DNA from: Bordetella parapertussis
Lineage (GTDB): Bacteria > Pseudomonadota > Gammaproteobacteria > Burkholderiales > Burkholderiaceae_B
Length of the DNA stretch: 55,345 nucleotides
Assembly: GCA_945903445.1 (NCBI GenBank)
Contig: CAMDNZ010000018.1
Span: forward strand, 1-55,345
Direction of reading: 5' to 3'
Shown here: positions 25,045-32,977 of the stretch, piece by piece
Layout of the letters: each line of letters begins with the position of its first letter
How positions within the stretch are numbered: position 1 is the first letter of the stretch
The notes under the pieces: generated by a model
Seen by the model: only the letters and a program-made list of their open reading frames with translations
Database searches by the model: none
Told to the model about the DNA's origin: nothing
Position numbers and translations under genes: made by a program

Positions 25045-25710
25045 ATGAAACGTCTCTACTCGTTCGCCCTGCTCGTTCTGGCCAGTTTGACGCTATCTGG
25101 CTGCGGCTATAACGCGATGCAGGCTGCCGACGAACAGATCAAGGCCGCGTGGTCGGAAGTCCTCAATCAATACCAGCGTCGTGCCGACCTCGTACCCAAT
25201 CTGGTCGCCACGGTCCAGGGCTATGCCAGCCACGAGCAGCAGGTGCTCACCGACGTGACCAATGCGCGCTCACGGGTCGGCTCGGTACAACTCACGGCAG
25301 ATCAGTTGAACGATCCGCAACAATTGCAGCGTTTCCAACAAGCCCAGAGCGAAATGAGTTCGGCACTCTCGCGCCTGCTGGTGGTCAGCGAGAACTATCC
25401 GGCGCTTAAAGCGGACGGCATGTTTCGTGACCTGATGGTGCAACTCGAAGGCACCGAGAACCGCATCACCGTGGCACGCAATCGCTACGTGCAATCGGTT
25501 CAGCACTACAACGTGCTGGTCCGTCAGTTTCCGGGCGTGATCACCGCAAGTATCTTCGGCTATTCGCCTAAAGCCAACTTCTCGGTCGAGAACGAAGCGT
25601 CCATTTCCAAAGCACCATCGGTGAACTTCGGCCAAAATCAGGCACCAGCACCCACGGCACCATCCGCGCCCGCGCCAACACAGACACCAACACCTGCCCC
25701 CGCACGATGA
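25045..25710 (+). CDS. lemA: LemA family lipoprotein
   Basis: A 221-residue LemA protein with an N-terminal lipoprotein signal (LLVLASLTLSGCGYN, Cys about 18). A long four-helix-like domain follows. Family marks are NAMQAADEQIKAAWSEVLNQ, YQRRADLVPNLVATVQGYA (about 49-67), and ENRITVARNRYVQSVQHYN (about 136-154) with FPGVI. A Pro/Ala/Thr-rich tail ends it (about 190-221). LemA proteins are widespread and of unclear role, often next to TPM-domain genes as here. The ATG at 25045 directly precedes the signal. Its TGA overlaps the start of the next gene (ATGA), so translation is coupled. Confidence 0.92.
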   Translation: MKRLYSFALLVLASLTLSGCGYNAMQAADEQIKAAWSEVLNQYQRRADLVPNLVATVQGYASHEQQVLTDVTNARSRVGSVQLTADQLNDPQQLQRFQQAQSEMSSALSRLLVVSENYPALKADGMFRDLMVQLEGTENRITVARNRYVQSVQHYNVLVRQFPGVITASIFGYSPKANFSVENEASISKAPSVNFGQNQAPAPTAPSAPAPTQTPTPAPAR

Positions 25711-26663
25711 ATTCGTTTGCCATGAGGATGAATCGCCCATGCGAGTCGATCGTCGCCTGGACGATCCTGATGGCCGTGGCGCTGATGCTTTTGCCTTGGC
25801 TATCGGCCACCGCCCAGACAGCGCCCGTCGATGGCCTGCCGCCGATCCCAGCATTGCAGCAGCGTGTCACGGATCAGACCGGAACGCTCGACTCGACCCA
25901 GCGCGATGCGCTGGAACGCACGCTGACGGCACTAGAAACCGATAAAGGGGCACAACTGGCCGTGCTGCTGGTGGACACCACTGGCGACGAGCCGATCGAA
26001 CAATACGCCGTCCGTGCTTTTGACACCTGGCGCCTGGGTCGGGAAAAAGTCGACGACGGCGTATTGCTGCTGATTGCCAAGTCGGATCGCAAGCTGCGCA
26101 TCGAAGTCGGCTACGGGCTGGAGGGTGCGGTGCCAGACGTCATCGCGTCCCGCATTATTCGCGAACAGATCACGCCCCATTTCAAAAAAGCCGATTTCGC
26201 AGCAGGTGTACTGGCGGGCGTCACGGCGCTGGACAAGCAGATTCGAGGCGAAGCCCTGCCGCCGCCCGCGCCGTCTACACGCAGCAGCGGCGTAAGCCAG
26301 GCAGTGTGGGGATTATTTAGCAGTGTGTCGGTGGAATATCTGATATTTGGGGCAGTGCTGTTGATCGCGTTGCCACCGTGGTTGGCCGCCATCATCGGCG
26401 CGGTGATCGGCTATCTGCTGGTGCCCAACCTGTTCGTCGGCGCACTGGGGGCGGGCCTGGGATTCTTGGGTTCGATAATACGGGCGGCTCTGCCGAATTT
26501 ACCCGCAAGCACGACTGCATCGCGGCATGGCTCGACCATCGGCACAAGTTCAGGCGGGTGGTCCAGCGGCAGTTCGAGCAGCCGTTCGAGCGGTAGCAGT
26601 TCAGGCGGATTCAGTGGCGGCGGTGGCCGCAGTGGAGGCGGCGGTGCGTCAGGTAGCTGGTAG
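25707..26663 (+). CDS. TPM-domain membrane protein (YgcG-like)
   Basis: A 318-residue exported protein. The signal or anchor helix (about 15-37) is followed by a TPM (YgcG) domain (about 50-190) with VTDQTGTLDSTQRDALERTL, VLLLIAKSDRKLRIEVGYGL and SRIIREQITPHFKKADFAAG. Then come one or two membrane segments (about 205-265) and a Ser/Gly-rich tail ending in a Gly-Ser-Trp run. TPM domains have been described as phosphatase-like or as photosystem assembly factors in other lineages; the role in proteobacteria is not settled. It is translationally coupled to lemA upstream and overlaps the next TPM gene. Confidence 0.88.
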   Translation: MNSFAMRMNRPCESIVAWTILMAVALMLLPWLSATAQTAPVDGLPPIPALQQRVTDQTGTLDSTQRDALERTLTALETDKGAQLAVLLVDTTGDEPIEQYAVRAFDTWRLGREKVDDGVLLLIAKSDRKLRIEVGYGLEGAVPDVIASRIIREQITPHFKKADFAAGVLAGVTALDKQIRGEALPPPAPSTRSSGVSQAVWGLFSSVSVEYLIFGAVLLIALPPWLAAIIGAVIGYLLVPNLFVGALGAGLGFLGSIIRAALPNLPASTTASRHGSTIGTSSGGWSSGSSSSRSSGSSSGGFSGGGGRSGGGGASGSW

Positions 26664-27147
26664 GTTGGCATCGGCCAGCGGATGGACCACACTGGCCGGG
26701 CATTGGATACGCAAACGGCACTTCGGCGAGTCGGCCGTCGCCCAGCTGGCGGACGCGATTCGCGAGGCAGAACTTGGCCACGACGGCGAGCTGATGGTGG
26801 TGCTGGAAACCTGCCTGCCATCGAGCCGTGTCGACAGCCGCGCGCGAGCGCTGGAGGTCTTTGGACGCGAGTGCGTCTGGGACACGCCTGCGCGTACCGG
26901 CGTGTTGCTGTACGTGGCCTTGGGCGACCATCACATCGAACTGGTGGCCGATCGAGGCATCGCGGTAAGCGGCGATACGTGGCAGCAGATATGCGCCGAT
27001 TTGCAGCGGGCCTTGGGCAGCGGAACCTATCTGCCTGGATTACTGACGGCTATTCGCACTATCGAAGACACCTTACGCGCGGCGCTCCCGGCAGTACAAA
27101 CCCAGGACGACCTGAATCGGATCGCCGACGCGCCAGTGTTTTTATAG
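26644..27147 (+). CDS. Second TPM-domain protein of the lemA cluster
   Basis: About 167 residues. A TPM domain covers most of the protein (FGESAVAQLADAIREAELGH, MVVLETCLPSSRVDSRARAL, GVLLYVALGDHHIELVADRG, WQQICADLQRALGSGTYLPG). It has no signal peptide or membrane helix, unlike its upstream neighbour, so it may be cytosolic or held by that partner. I take the GTG at 26644, which has GGAGG upstream and lies inside the end of the previous gene, as the start; longer in-frame readings would translate the Gly-rich tail of that gene out of frame. Its end overlaps the convergent ribE by 6 bases. Confidence 0.82.
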   Translation: MRQVAGRLASASGWTTLAGHWIRKRHFGESAVAQLADAIREAELGHDGELMVVLETCLPSSRVDSRARALEVFGRECVWDTPARTGVLLYVALGDHHIELVADRGIAVSGDTWQQICADLQRALGSGTYLPGLLTAIRTIEDTLRAALPAVQTQDDLNRIADAPVFL

Positions 27148-27774
27148 CGCCGCGATCGCCCCATTGGCCTGCACCATCCGATCGACATACCGAGCAATCG
27201 TATCGATCTCGATATTCACCCGCACACCCGGCGCCAGCCGACCGAATGTCGTCACCTGCTGGGTATGAGGAATGACGTTGATACTGATCTCGGTGCCATC
27301 GTCGACATCCTCGACCCGATTGACCGTCAAACTCACGCCGTCGATCACCACCGACCCCTTGTAGGCCAGATAACGTCCCAGCGCGGGCGGCGCCAGCACC
27401 ACCAACTCATACGACTCGCCCACGGGCGCGAACCGCAGTACTTCGCCCATGCCATCCACGTGACCAGAGACCAGGTGCCCACCCAGCGGATCGCCCATGC
27501 GCAAGGCTTTTTCTAGATTCACATCAGCTTCGCGATCCAAGCCAACCGTCAGACTCAAGCTCTCGCGCGACACGTCGGCTTCGAAACGCTTGCCTTCTAG
27601 TGCGACCACCGTCATGCAAGCCCCTTGAATGGCGATGGAATCCCCAATGGCCACATTCGACAGATCGAGACGCTGCGTATCGACGACGATACGCACGCCA
27701 CTCTGATCGGCGTCGGCACTCAAGGGACAAACCTGAACAATGCGCCCGACGTCGGCGACGATGCCTGTAAACAT
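27142..27774 (-). CDS. ribE: Riboflavin synthase alpha subunit
   Basis: Joins two molecules of 6,7-dimethyl-8-ribityllumazine to make riboflavin. The 210-residue protein has the two similar lumazine-binding barrels: MFTGIVADVGRI at the start, IAIQGACMTVV (about 45-55), then GGHLVSGHVDGMGEV (about 95-109) and GVSLTVNRVED (about 142-152), with the C-terminal trimerisation helix. It lies 9 bases after ribD in the nrdR-ribD-ribE series. Also called ribC in some species. Confidence 0.95.
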   Translation of the reverse strand: MFTGIVADVGRIVQVCPLSADADQSGVRIVVDTQRLDLSNVAIGDSIAIQGACMTVVALEGKRFEADVSRESLSLTVGLDREADVNLEKALRMGDPLGGHLVSGHVDGMGEVLRFAPVGESYELVVLAPPALGRYLAYKGSVVIDGVSLTVNRVEDVDDGTEISINVIPHTQQVTTFGRLAPGVRVNIEIDTIARYVDRMVQANGAIAAL

Positions 27775-27783
27775 GAAGAACTC

Positions 27784-28926
27784 CTAGCGATATGACTCGA
27801 CGCAGTCTACTAGACCGTCCCAGGTCTGTGCCACCCGGGCCCGTAAGCGCACGTCCTCGCCCACCATCGCCACGTCGTGAAAGACGTAGCGGCGCAGCTC
27901 GTCCAGATGCTCCAGCATCGGCAACCGGGCCAAGCCGATCGCATCGCCCAGCAACACCGGTGCCAGGTAGACCAGCAACTCATCGACCCACTGCGCTTCG
28001 ACCAAGGCACCGGTCAGTCCTGCGCCGGCCTCGACGTGAACTTCATTCACCGCCTGTTCGCCCATCCATCGAAACACGCTGGCCAGATCGACCCGCCCGG
28101 TGTGATCCCCGGGCAACACGATCACTCGCGCGCCCACTGCCACCAAGGCCGCGGCACGCGCAGGCGCATCGACGGCCGTAAACACCCATACCTCCTGTCC
28201 ATCGAAGATCCGGGCATCGGGCCGAATCCGCAAGGTGCCGTCGATGACGGCACGACGCGGCTGCCGGGTCGTGTCCACGGCTCGAACGTTGAGTTGCGGG
28301 TCGTCTTTCTCGATGGTGCCCATCCCTGTCAGCACCACGTCGCTGCGGGCGCGCCAATGATGACCGTCGGCACGTGCCGCAGACCCGGTAATCCACTGCG
28401 AACGACCGTTATGCAAGGCACTACGCCCATCCAGGGATGCTGCCATCTTGGCCCACACCCAGGGCGTGCCCCGGGTCATGCGAGCGACAAACCCGACATT
28501 TAATGCCAACGCCTCAAGGCTGCACACGCCGCGTATCATTTCGATGCCGGCGTCGCGCAAAATGGCATACCCTCGCCCTGCGACTCGCGGATTGGGGTCG
28601 CCCATGGCCACGACGACTCGCCCGACCTGCGCCTCGACCAGTGCATTGACGCAAGGCGGCGTGCGACCGTAATGGCTGCAAGGCTCCAAGGTGACGTACA
28701 CCGTGGCGCCACGAACATCGATGCCGCGCTCAGCCGCATCACGCAAGGCACACACCTCGGCATGCGGGCCTCCGGGCGGCTGAGTCGCGCCCTGCCCCAA
28801 CACGATGCCATCGCGCACGATGACGCAACCGACCCGGGGATTAGGCGAGGTGGTAAACAACACCGACGCCGCCAGCGTCAATGCCTGGCGCATCCAATAA
28901 ACGTGGGGGTCGTCGGCAGCCGTCAC
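27784..28926 (-). CDS. ribD: Bifunctional riboflavin deaminase/reductase RibD
   Basis: Carries out two successive riboflavin steps: deamination of diaminohydroxyphosphoribosylaminopyrimidine and reduction of the ribosyl side chain. The 380-residue protein has an N-terminal zinc deaminase domain (HAEVCALRDA about 53-62; TLEPCSHYGRTPPC about 79-92) and a C-terminal dihydrofolate-reductase-like domain (ASLDGRSALHNGRSQWITG about 165-183; EAGAGLTGALVEAQWVDEL). It overlaps the nrdR stop by 4 bases and precedes ribE by 9, so the three are one operon. Confidence 0.95.
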   Translation of the reverse strand: MTAADDPHVYWMRQALTLAASVLFTTSPNPRVGCVIVRDGIVLGQGATQPPGGPHAEVCALRDAAERGIDVRGATVYVTLEPCSHYGRTPPCVNALVEAQVGRVVVAMGDPNPRVAGRGYAILRDAGIEMIRGVCSLEALALNVGFVARMTRGTPWVWAKMAASLDGRSALHNGRSQWITGSAARADGHHWRARSDVVLTGMGTIEKDDPQLNVRAVDTTRQPRRAVIDGTLRIRPDARIFDGQEVWVFTAVDAPARAAALVAVGARVIVLPGDHTGRVDLASVFRWMGEQAVNEVHVEAGAGLTGALVEAQWVDELLVYLAPVLLGDAIGLARLPMLEHLDELRRYVFHDVAMVGEDVRLRARVAQTWDGLVDCVESYR

Positions 28927-29393
28927 GGCCGCTTGGCACGCAGGGGATTCTGCATCTCGCGAATGGCTTCGACGAACTCGCCGATGTCTTCGAAACTTTT
29001 GTACACCGACGCAAAGCGCACGTAGGCAACCTTGTCGAGCTTCTTCAATTCGGTCATCACCAACTCGCCCACGTGCGCCGAGGGCACCTCGCGTTGACCG
29101 CTGGTCAGCAAGGCTTCCTCGATACGCTGGACAGCGGCATCGACCGCATCGGTGCCCACCGGACGTTTGCGCAAGGCCAAGGACAAGCTGCTACGCAGTT
29201 TGCCAGCGTCGTAGTCGCTGCGGCTGCCGTTGCGCTTGACCACGACGGGCATGCTCAGTTCGACGCGCTCATAGGTGGTGAAGCGCTTATCGCAACTCAA
29301 ACACCGGCGACGACGACGAATCGTGTCGCCTTCTTCGGACACGCGGCTGTCGGCCACCTGCGTATCGCCATGGGCACAAAACGGACACTTCAT
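28923..29393 (-). CDS. nrdR: Transcriptional repressor NrdR
   Basis: Represses ribonucleotide reductase genes by binding paired NrdR boxes when dATP/ATP is bound. The 156-residue protein has the N-terminal zinc ribbon (CPFC at 3-6 and CLSC near 31-34) and an ATP-cone domain (VVKRNGSRSDYDAGKLRSSL, about 51-70). It lies in the conserved glyA-nrdR-ribD order. Its likely targets in this window are nrdA and nrdB at 51-55 kb, whose leader holds two well-spaced boxes. Confidence 0.97.
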   Translation of the reverse strand: MKCPFCAHGDTQVADSRVSEEGDTIRRRRRCLSCDKRFTTYERVELSMPVVVKRNGSRSDYDAGKLRSSLSLALRKRPVGTDAVDAAVQRIEEALLTSGQREVPSAHVGELVMTELKKLDKVAYVRFASVYKSFEDIGEFVEAIREMQNPLRAKRP

Positions 29394-29453
29394 GTGCGGC
29401 TCCTAGCAGATGAAAACAACTGATTCGACACGCCGCATATCGACCCGAAACGA

Positions 29454-30698
29454 TCAGCGATAGACCGGCAGGGAGGCCGTCAGCGCGTTGACCTGTTCGC
29501 GCACCCGGGCGATGTTGGCCTCGTCATGCGGGTTGTCCAACACGTCGGCGATCAGATGCGCGGTCTTGCGGGTTTCTTCTTCCTTGAAACCACGGGTGGT
29601 GATGGCCGGCGTACCCAGACGCACGCCGCTGGTCACGAAAGGCTTCTCGGGATCGTTGGGGATGGCGTTTTTGTTGACGGTAATGTGCGCCTGACCCAGC
29701 ACGGCCTCGGCTTCCTTACCGGTGATGTTCTTGGCACGCAAGTCCACCAGCATGACGTGGCTCTCGGTGCGACCGGACACGATACGCAGACCACGCTCGA
29801 TCAGCGTATCAGCCAGCACCTTGGCATTGGCCACCACTTGCGCGGCGTAGTCCTTGAACTCAGGGGCCAGGGCCTCTTTGAAGGCCACGGCCTTGCCAGC
29901 GATCACGTGCATCAAGGGACCACCCTGGATACCGGGGAAGATGGCCGAGTTGATGATCTTCTCGTGTTCGGCCTTCATCATGATGACGCCCCCACGGGGG
30001 CCGCGCAGCGACTTGTGCGTGGTCGAGGTGACGAAGTCGGCGTGCGGCACGGGGTTGGGATAGACGCCGCCGGCCACCAGACCTGCATAGTGCGCGATGT
30101 CGACCATGAACAAAGCGCCGGTCTCACGGGCGATGCGGGCCATGCGCTCGAAATCGATCTTCAAGGCGTAGGCCGAAGCGCCTGCCACGATCAGTTTGGG
30201 CTTGTGTTCCTTGGCCAGTTGCTCGACTTGGGCGTAGTCCAGCGCTTCGTCGGCATCCAGGCCGTAGGACTTGAAGTTGTATAGCTTGCCCGACGCGTTG
30301 ACCGACGCGCCGTGCGTTAAGTGACCGCCTTCGGCCAGGCTCATGCCCAGAACGGTGTCGCCGGGTTTCAGCACGGCCATGTACACGCCCTGGTTGGCTT
30401 GCGAACCCGAGTTGGGCTGCACGTTGGCCGCTTCTGCACCAAAGATCTGCTTCAGGCGATCGATGGCCAGTTGCTCGACCACGTCCACATGTTCGCAGCC
30501 ACCGTAGTAACGCTTGGATGGATAGCCTTCGGCGTATTTGTTGGTGAGTTGCGTGCCCTGGGCCTGCATCACCGCCGGGCTGGTGTAGTTTTCAGAGGCG
30601 ATGAGCTCGATGTGGTGCTCTTGACGGGCGTCTTCCTGTTGGATGGCGGCCCAAACTGCGGGGTCCACTTGGTCAAGTGTGCGTGAGCGGTCGAACAT
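29454..30698 (-). CDS. glyA: Serine hydroxymethyltransferase
   Basis: Converts serine and tetrahydrofolate to glycine and 5,10-methylenetetrahydrofolate with pyridoxal phosphate. It is 414 residues, the usual length. Marks are HIELIASENYTSPAVMQAQG (about 28-47), YAEGYPSKRYYGGCEHVD, and the cofactor lysine in TTTHKSLRGPRGG (about 224-236). It is followed after 60 bases by nrdR. The upstream leader holds no glycine riboswitch that I can recognise. Confidence 0.97.
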   Translation of the reverse strand: MFDRSRTLDQVDPAVWAAIQQEDARQEHHIELIASENYTSPAVMQAQGTQLTNKYAEGYPSKRYYGGCEHVDVVEQLAIDRLKQIFGAEAANVQPNSGSQANQGVYMAVLKPGDTVLGMSLAEGGHLTHGASVNASGKLYNFKSYGLDADEALDYAQVEQLAKEHKPKLIVAGASAYALKIDFERMARIARETGALFMVDIAHYAGLVAGGVYPNPVPHADFVTSTTHKSLRGPRGGVIMMKAEHEKIINSAIFPGIQGGPLMHVIAGKAVAFKEALAPEFKDYAAQVVANAKVLADTLIERGLRIVSGRTESHVMLVDLRAKNITGKEAEAVLGQAHITVNKNAIPNDPEKPFVTSGVRLGTPAITTRGFKEEETRKTAHLIADVLDNPHDEANIARVREQVNALTASLPVYR

Positions 30699-30827
30699 GT
30701 CAGGTCCTGGAACGAGAGAGAATCGGGAATGGCGGTAGTTTACCCTGACACCCTACCCCGCCATCCGGCCCTGCGGACAGGAACGTCCTACCCAAACAAC
30801 AATTTCCACCTTCGGCATACAGAAGAC

Positions 30828-30857
30828 AAAACGCGCTCATCGTTTGGATGAGCGCGT
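30828..30857 (-). terminator. Hairpin between the PEBP gene and glyA
   Basis: A perfect 11-base stem ACGCGCTCATC/GATGAGCGCGT with loop GTTTG. On the minus strand it is followed by TTTGTC, a short T run, so it likely ends transcription of the PEBP-family gene. The run on the plus strand is weaker. Confidence 0.65.
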
Positions 30858-30922
30858 TTCGCGACGACATTGTCGTGCCGGGCACAACTAAGCAACAGCG
30901 GCAAAGCTGCACTACCGCCGAA

Positions 30923-31576
30923 TCAGGCCGAGGTGGTACCGATTTGCTTAGGCGCCAGACGTGGATTGAGCGTATAAGTGCCGCTCACCGACGATTGCGC
31001 CAGCACCTTGCCCTGCATGGCTGCCAGCGCATCCTTCGCGGTAAAAGTGCCCTTGATGTCCAAGGTCGGCACGCTCAGGGCATATAAGGTGAAGATGTAG
31101 CGGTGAACGCGCGCATCGTTCCAGGGCGGGCAGGGGCCGTCATAGCCGAAGTACTCGCCGTTCATGTCGCGATCGGCAGAAAACCAACCGGTGTAGTCGT
31201 TCAAACCCTGGCGAGCATTGCCCGGCGCCAAGGGACCACCCTTGCCGCGCGGCGTGATGCCGTTGGAAAACGCGCCCTCTTCGATATCGCGCATGTCGCC
31301 TGCCAGGTCGATCAACACCCAGTGGTAAAAATCGACGCGCGGCAAATCTTCCGGCACCTCACGACCCTCCTGGTTGACGTCCTCGCCGCTACTGGGGGCA
31401 TCGGGATCGACGCAGATCAGTGCGAACGATTGAGTGCCTTGCGGCACATCGTCCCACGAGAGCTGGGGATTGCTGTTGTCGGCCAAGACCACGCGAGATT
31501 CGGGGTCGGTACGCGCGAAGGCATAGCGGTCCGGAATAGACTCGTTATCGGCAAAATCCAATGTCGTCAGCTTCAT
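30923..31576 (-). CDS. YbhB/YbcL-type PEBP (Raf-kinase-inhibitor-like) protein
   Basis: A 217-residue phosphatidylethanolamine-binding-protein-fold protein. Marks are NPQLSWDDVPQGTQSFALIC (about 36-55), VDPDAPSSGEDVNQEGREVP, DFYHWVLIDLAGDM (about 82-95), the Asp/Gly-rich segment and GPCPPWNDARVHRYIFTLYA (about 148-167). All are the ligand-pocket motifs of this family. Homologues in bacteria have no firmly assigned role; YbcL of pathogenic E. coli suppresses neutrophil migration. There is no signal peptide, so it is cytosolic. It sits between tyrS and glyA on the same strand, ended by a hairpin. Confidence 0.9.
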   Translation of the reverse strand: MKLTTLDFADNESIPDRYAFARTDPESRVVLADNSNPQLSWDDVPQGTQSFALICVDPDAPSSGEDVNQEGREVPEDLPRVDFYHWVLIDLAGDMRDIEEGAFSNGITPRGKGGPLAPGNARQGLNDYTGWFSADRDMNGEYFGYDGPCPPWNDARVHRYIFTLYALSVPTLDIKGTFTAKDALAAMQGKVLAQSSVSGTYTLNPRLAPKQIGTTSA

Positions 31577-31601
31577 TGCAAGCTCCCAAAAACAGTGTGC
31601 A

Positions 31602-32843
31602 TCAGTTTTTCAAGGTAACACGAGCGAAACGGCGCTTGCCCACCTGAATGACGTACGTTCCGGGAGGCAATTGCAAGGACTTGTCCTCAATGCGCTGGCC
31701 GTCCACTTTGACCCCGCCTTGTTCGATATTACGCTGTGCATCGGAGCTTGAAGTGACTAGCCCGACTTCCCTCAGCAACTTCAAAATTCCCAGGGGGGCA
31801 CCCGCCACGTGTACCTCGGGCATGTCCTCGGGCAAAACGCCATCGCGAAAGCGCGCCTCGAAACGCGCCAATGCCTCTTCGGCATCGCGCGCACTATGGA
31901 AGCGAGTGATGATTTCTTGCGCCAGCATGACTTTGGCATCACGCGGATTGCGACCGCTCTCGGTTTCAATACGCAAGGCATCGATCTCGGCCAACGATCG
32001 GAACGACAGCAGCGTGAAATAACGCCACATCAATGTATCGGACACAGACATCAACTTACCGAACATGCTGTCGGGCGACTCTGAAATGCCAATGTAGTTG
32101 CCCTTGGATTTGGACATCTTCTCTACACCGTCTAGTCCTTCCAGCAAGGGCATAGTCAACACGCATTGAGGGGGCTGCTCGTATTCTTTTTGCAGCTCGC
32201 GACCCACCAATAGGTTGAACTTCTGGTCGGTGCCGCCCAGCTCCAGGTCGGCTTTCAAGGCGACCGAGTCGTAGCCTTGCAACAGCGGGTACAAGAATTC
32301 ATGCACCGAAATCGGCGCACCGCCCTTGAAGCGCTTAGTAAAATCGTCGCGCTCCATCATGCGTGCCACGGTATAGCGCGACGCCAACTGAATCAGGCCG
32401 CGCGACCCGAGCGGATCGCACCACTCCGAGTTGTAGCGAATTTCGGTACGAGCACCATCGAGTACCAGGCTGGCCTGGGCGTAATAGGTTTCGGCGTTGG
32501 CCGTGACCTGCTCGCGGGTGAGCGGCGGACGCGTCGCGTTGCGACCGCTGGGGTCGCCAATCATCGAAGTGAAATCGCCAATCAGGAAGATGACCGTGTG
32601 CCCCAGGTCCTGCAACTGACGCATCTTGTTCAACACCACGGTATGACCGAGGTGGATGTCGGGCGCGGTGGGATCCAGCCCCAGTTTGATACGCAGCGGC
32701 ACGCCGGTCGCACGGCTTCGCGCTAACTTCGCAGCCAACTCGGATTCGACTAACAACTCGTCGCATCCGCGCTTTACTACATTCAGATCGGCTTGAATTT
32801 CAGGGGTGACGTGTAAATCTGACTGCGACATGAGAGAGGCCAT
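31602..32843 (-). CDS. tyrS: Tyrosyl-tRNA synthetase
   Basis: Charges tRNA-Tyr with tyrosine. It is a 413-residue class I synthetase of the TyrRS-Z type. The HIGH-like motif is DIHLGHTVVLNKM (about 59-71), KMSKS is in EKMSKSKGNYIGI (about 236-248), and the C-terminal S4 RNA-binding domain covers about 350-410 (GGVKVDGQRIEDKSLQL). The first ATG (32843) and one four codons later (32831) are both possible; neither has a strong ribosome site. It is divergent from the M23 peptidase gene across a palindromic spacer. Confidence 0.96.
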   Translation of the reverse strand: MASLMSQSDLHVTPEIQADLNVVKRGCDELLVESELAAKLARSRATGVPLRIKLGLDPTAPDIHLGHTVVLNKMRQLQDLGHTVIFLIGDFTSMIGDPSGRNATRPPLTREQVTANAETYYAQASLVLDGARTEIRYNSEWCDPLGSRGLIQLASRYTVARMMERDDFTKRFKGGAPISVHEFLYPLLQGYDSVALKADLELGGTDQKFNLLVGRELQKEYEQPPQCVLTMPLLEGLDGVEKMSKSKGNYIGISESPDSMFGKLMSVSDTLMWRYFTLLSFRSLAEIDALRIETESGRNPRDAKVMLAQEIITRFHSARDAEEALARFEARFRDGVLPEDMPEVHVAGAPLGILKLLREVGLVTSSSDAQRNIEQGGVKVDGQRIEDKSLQLPPGTYVIQVGKRRFARVTLKN

Positions 32844-32868
32844 TTCCCGGGCAAAACGCTTGTATAGC

Positions 32869-32933
32869 GTGTAAAAAGTGCCATCGTGGCCATAATTATT
32901 ACTAAATATGGGCCAAAAATCCCTTTTTTACAC
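32869..32933. promoter_or_regulatory. Nested inverted repeats in the tyrS / M23 divergent spacer
   Basis: GTGTAAAAAG (32869-32878) pairs with CTTTTTTACAC (32923-32933), and inside it GGCCATA (32888-32894) pairs with TATGGGCC (32907-32914). The outer arms provide TTTACA-type -35 elements in both directions; rightward, a GATACA lies 17 bases on. This is probably a shared divergent promoter and possible operator. Confidence 0.35.
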
Positions 32934-32977
32934 TTGGTAAATCGGATAGGATACAGCCTCAATCATAGCAAGCGGCC

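Noticed and set aside
30699..30830. Possible glycine riboswitch ahead of glyA
   Set aside because: The leader does not show the tandem aptamer core and is only about 130 bases; I could not place the conserved elements.
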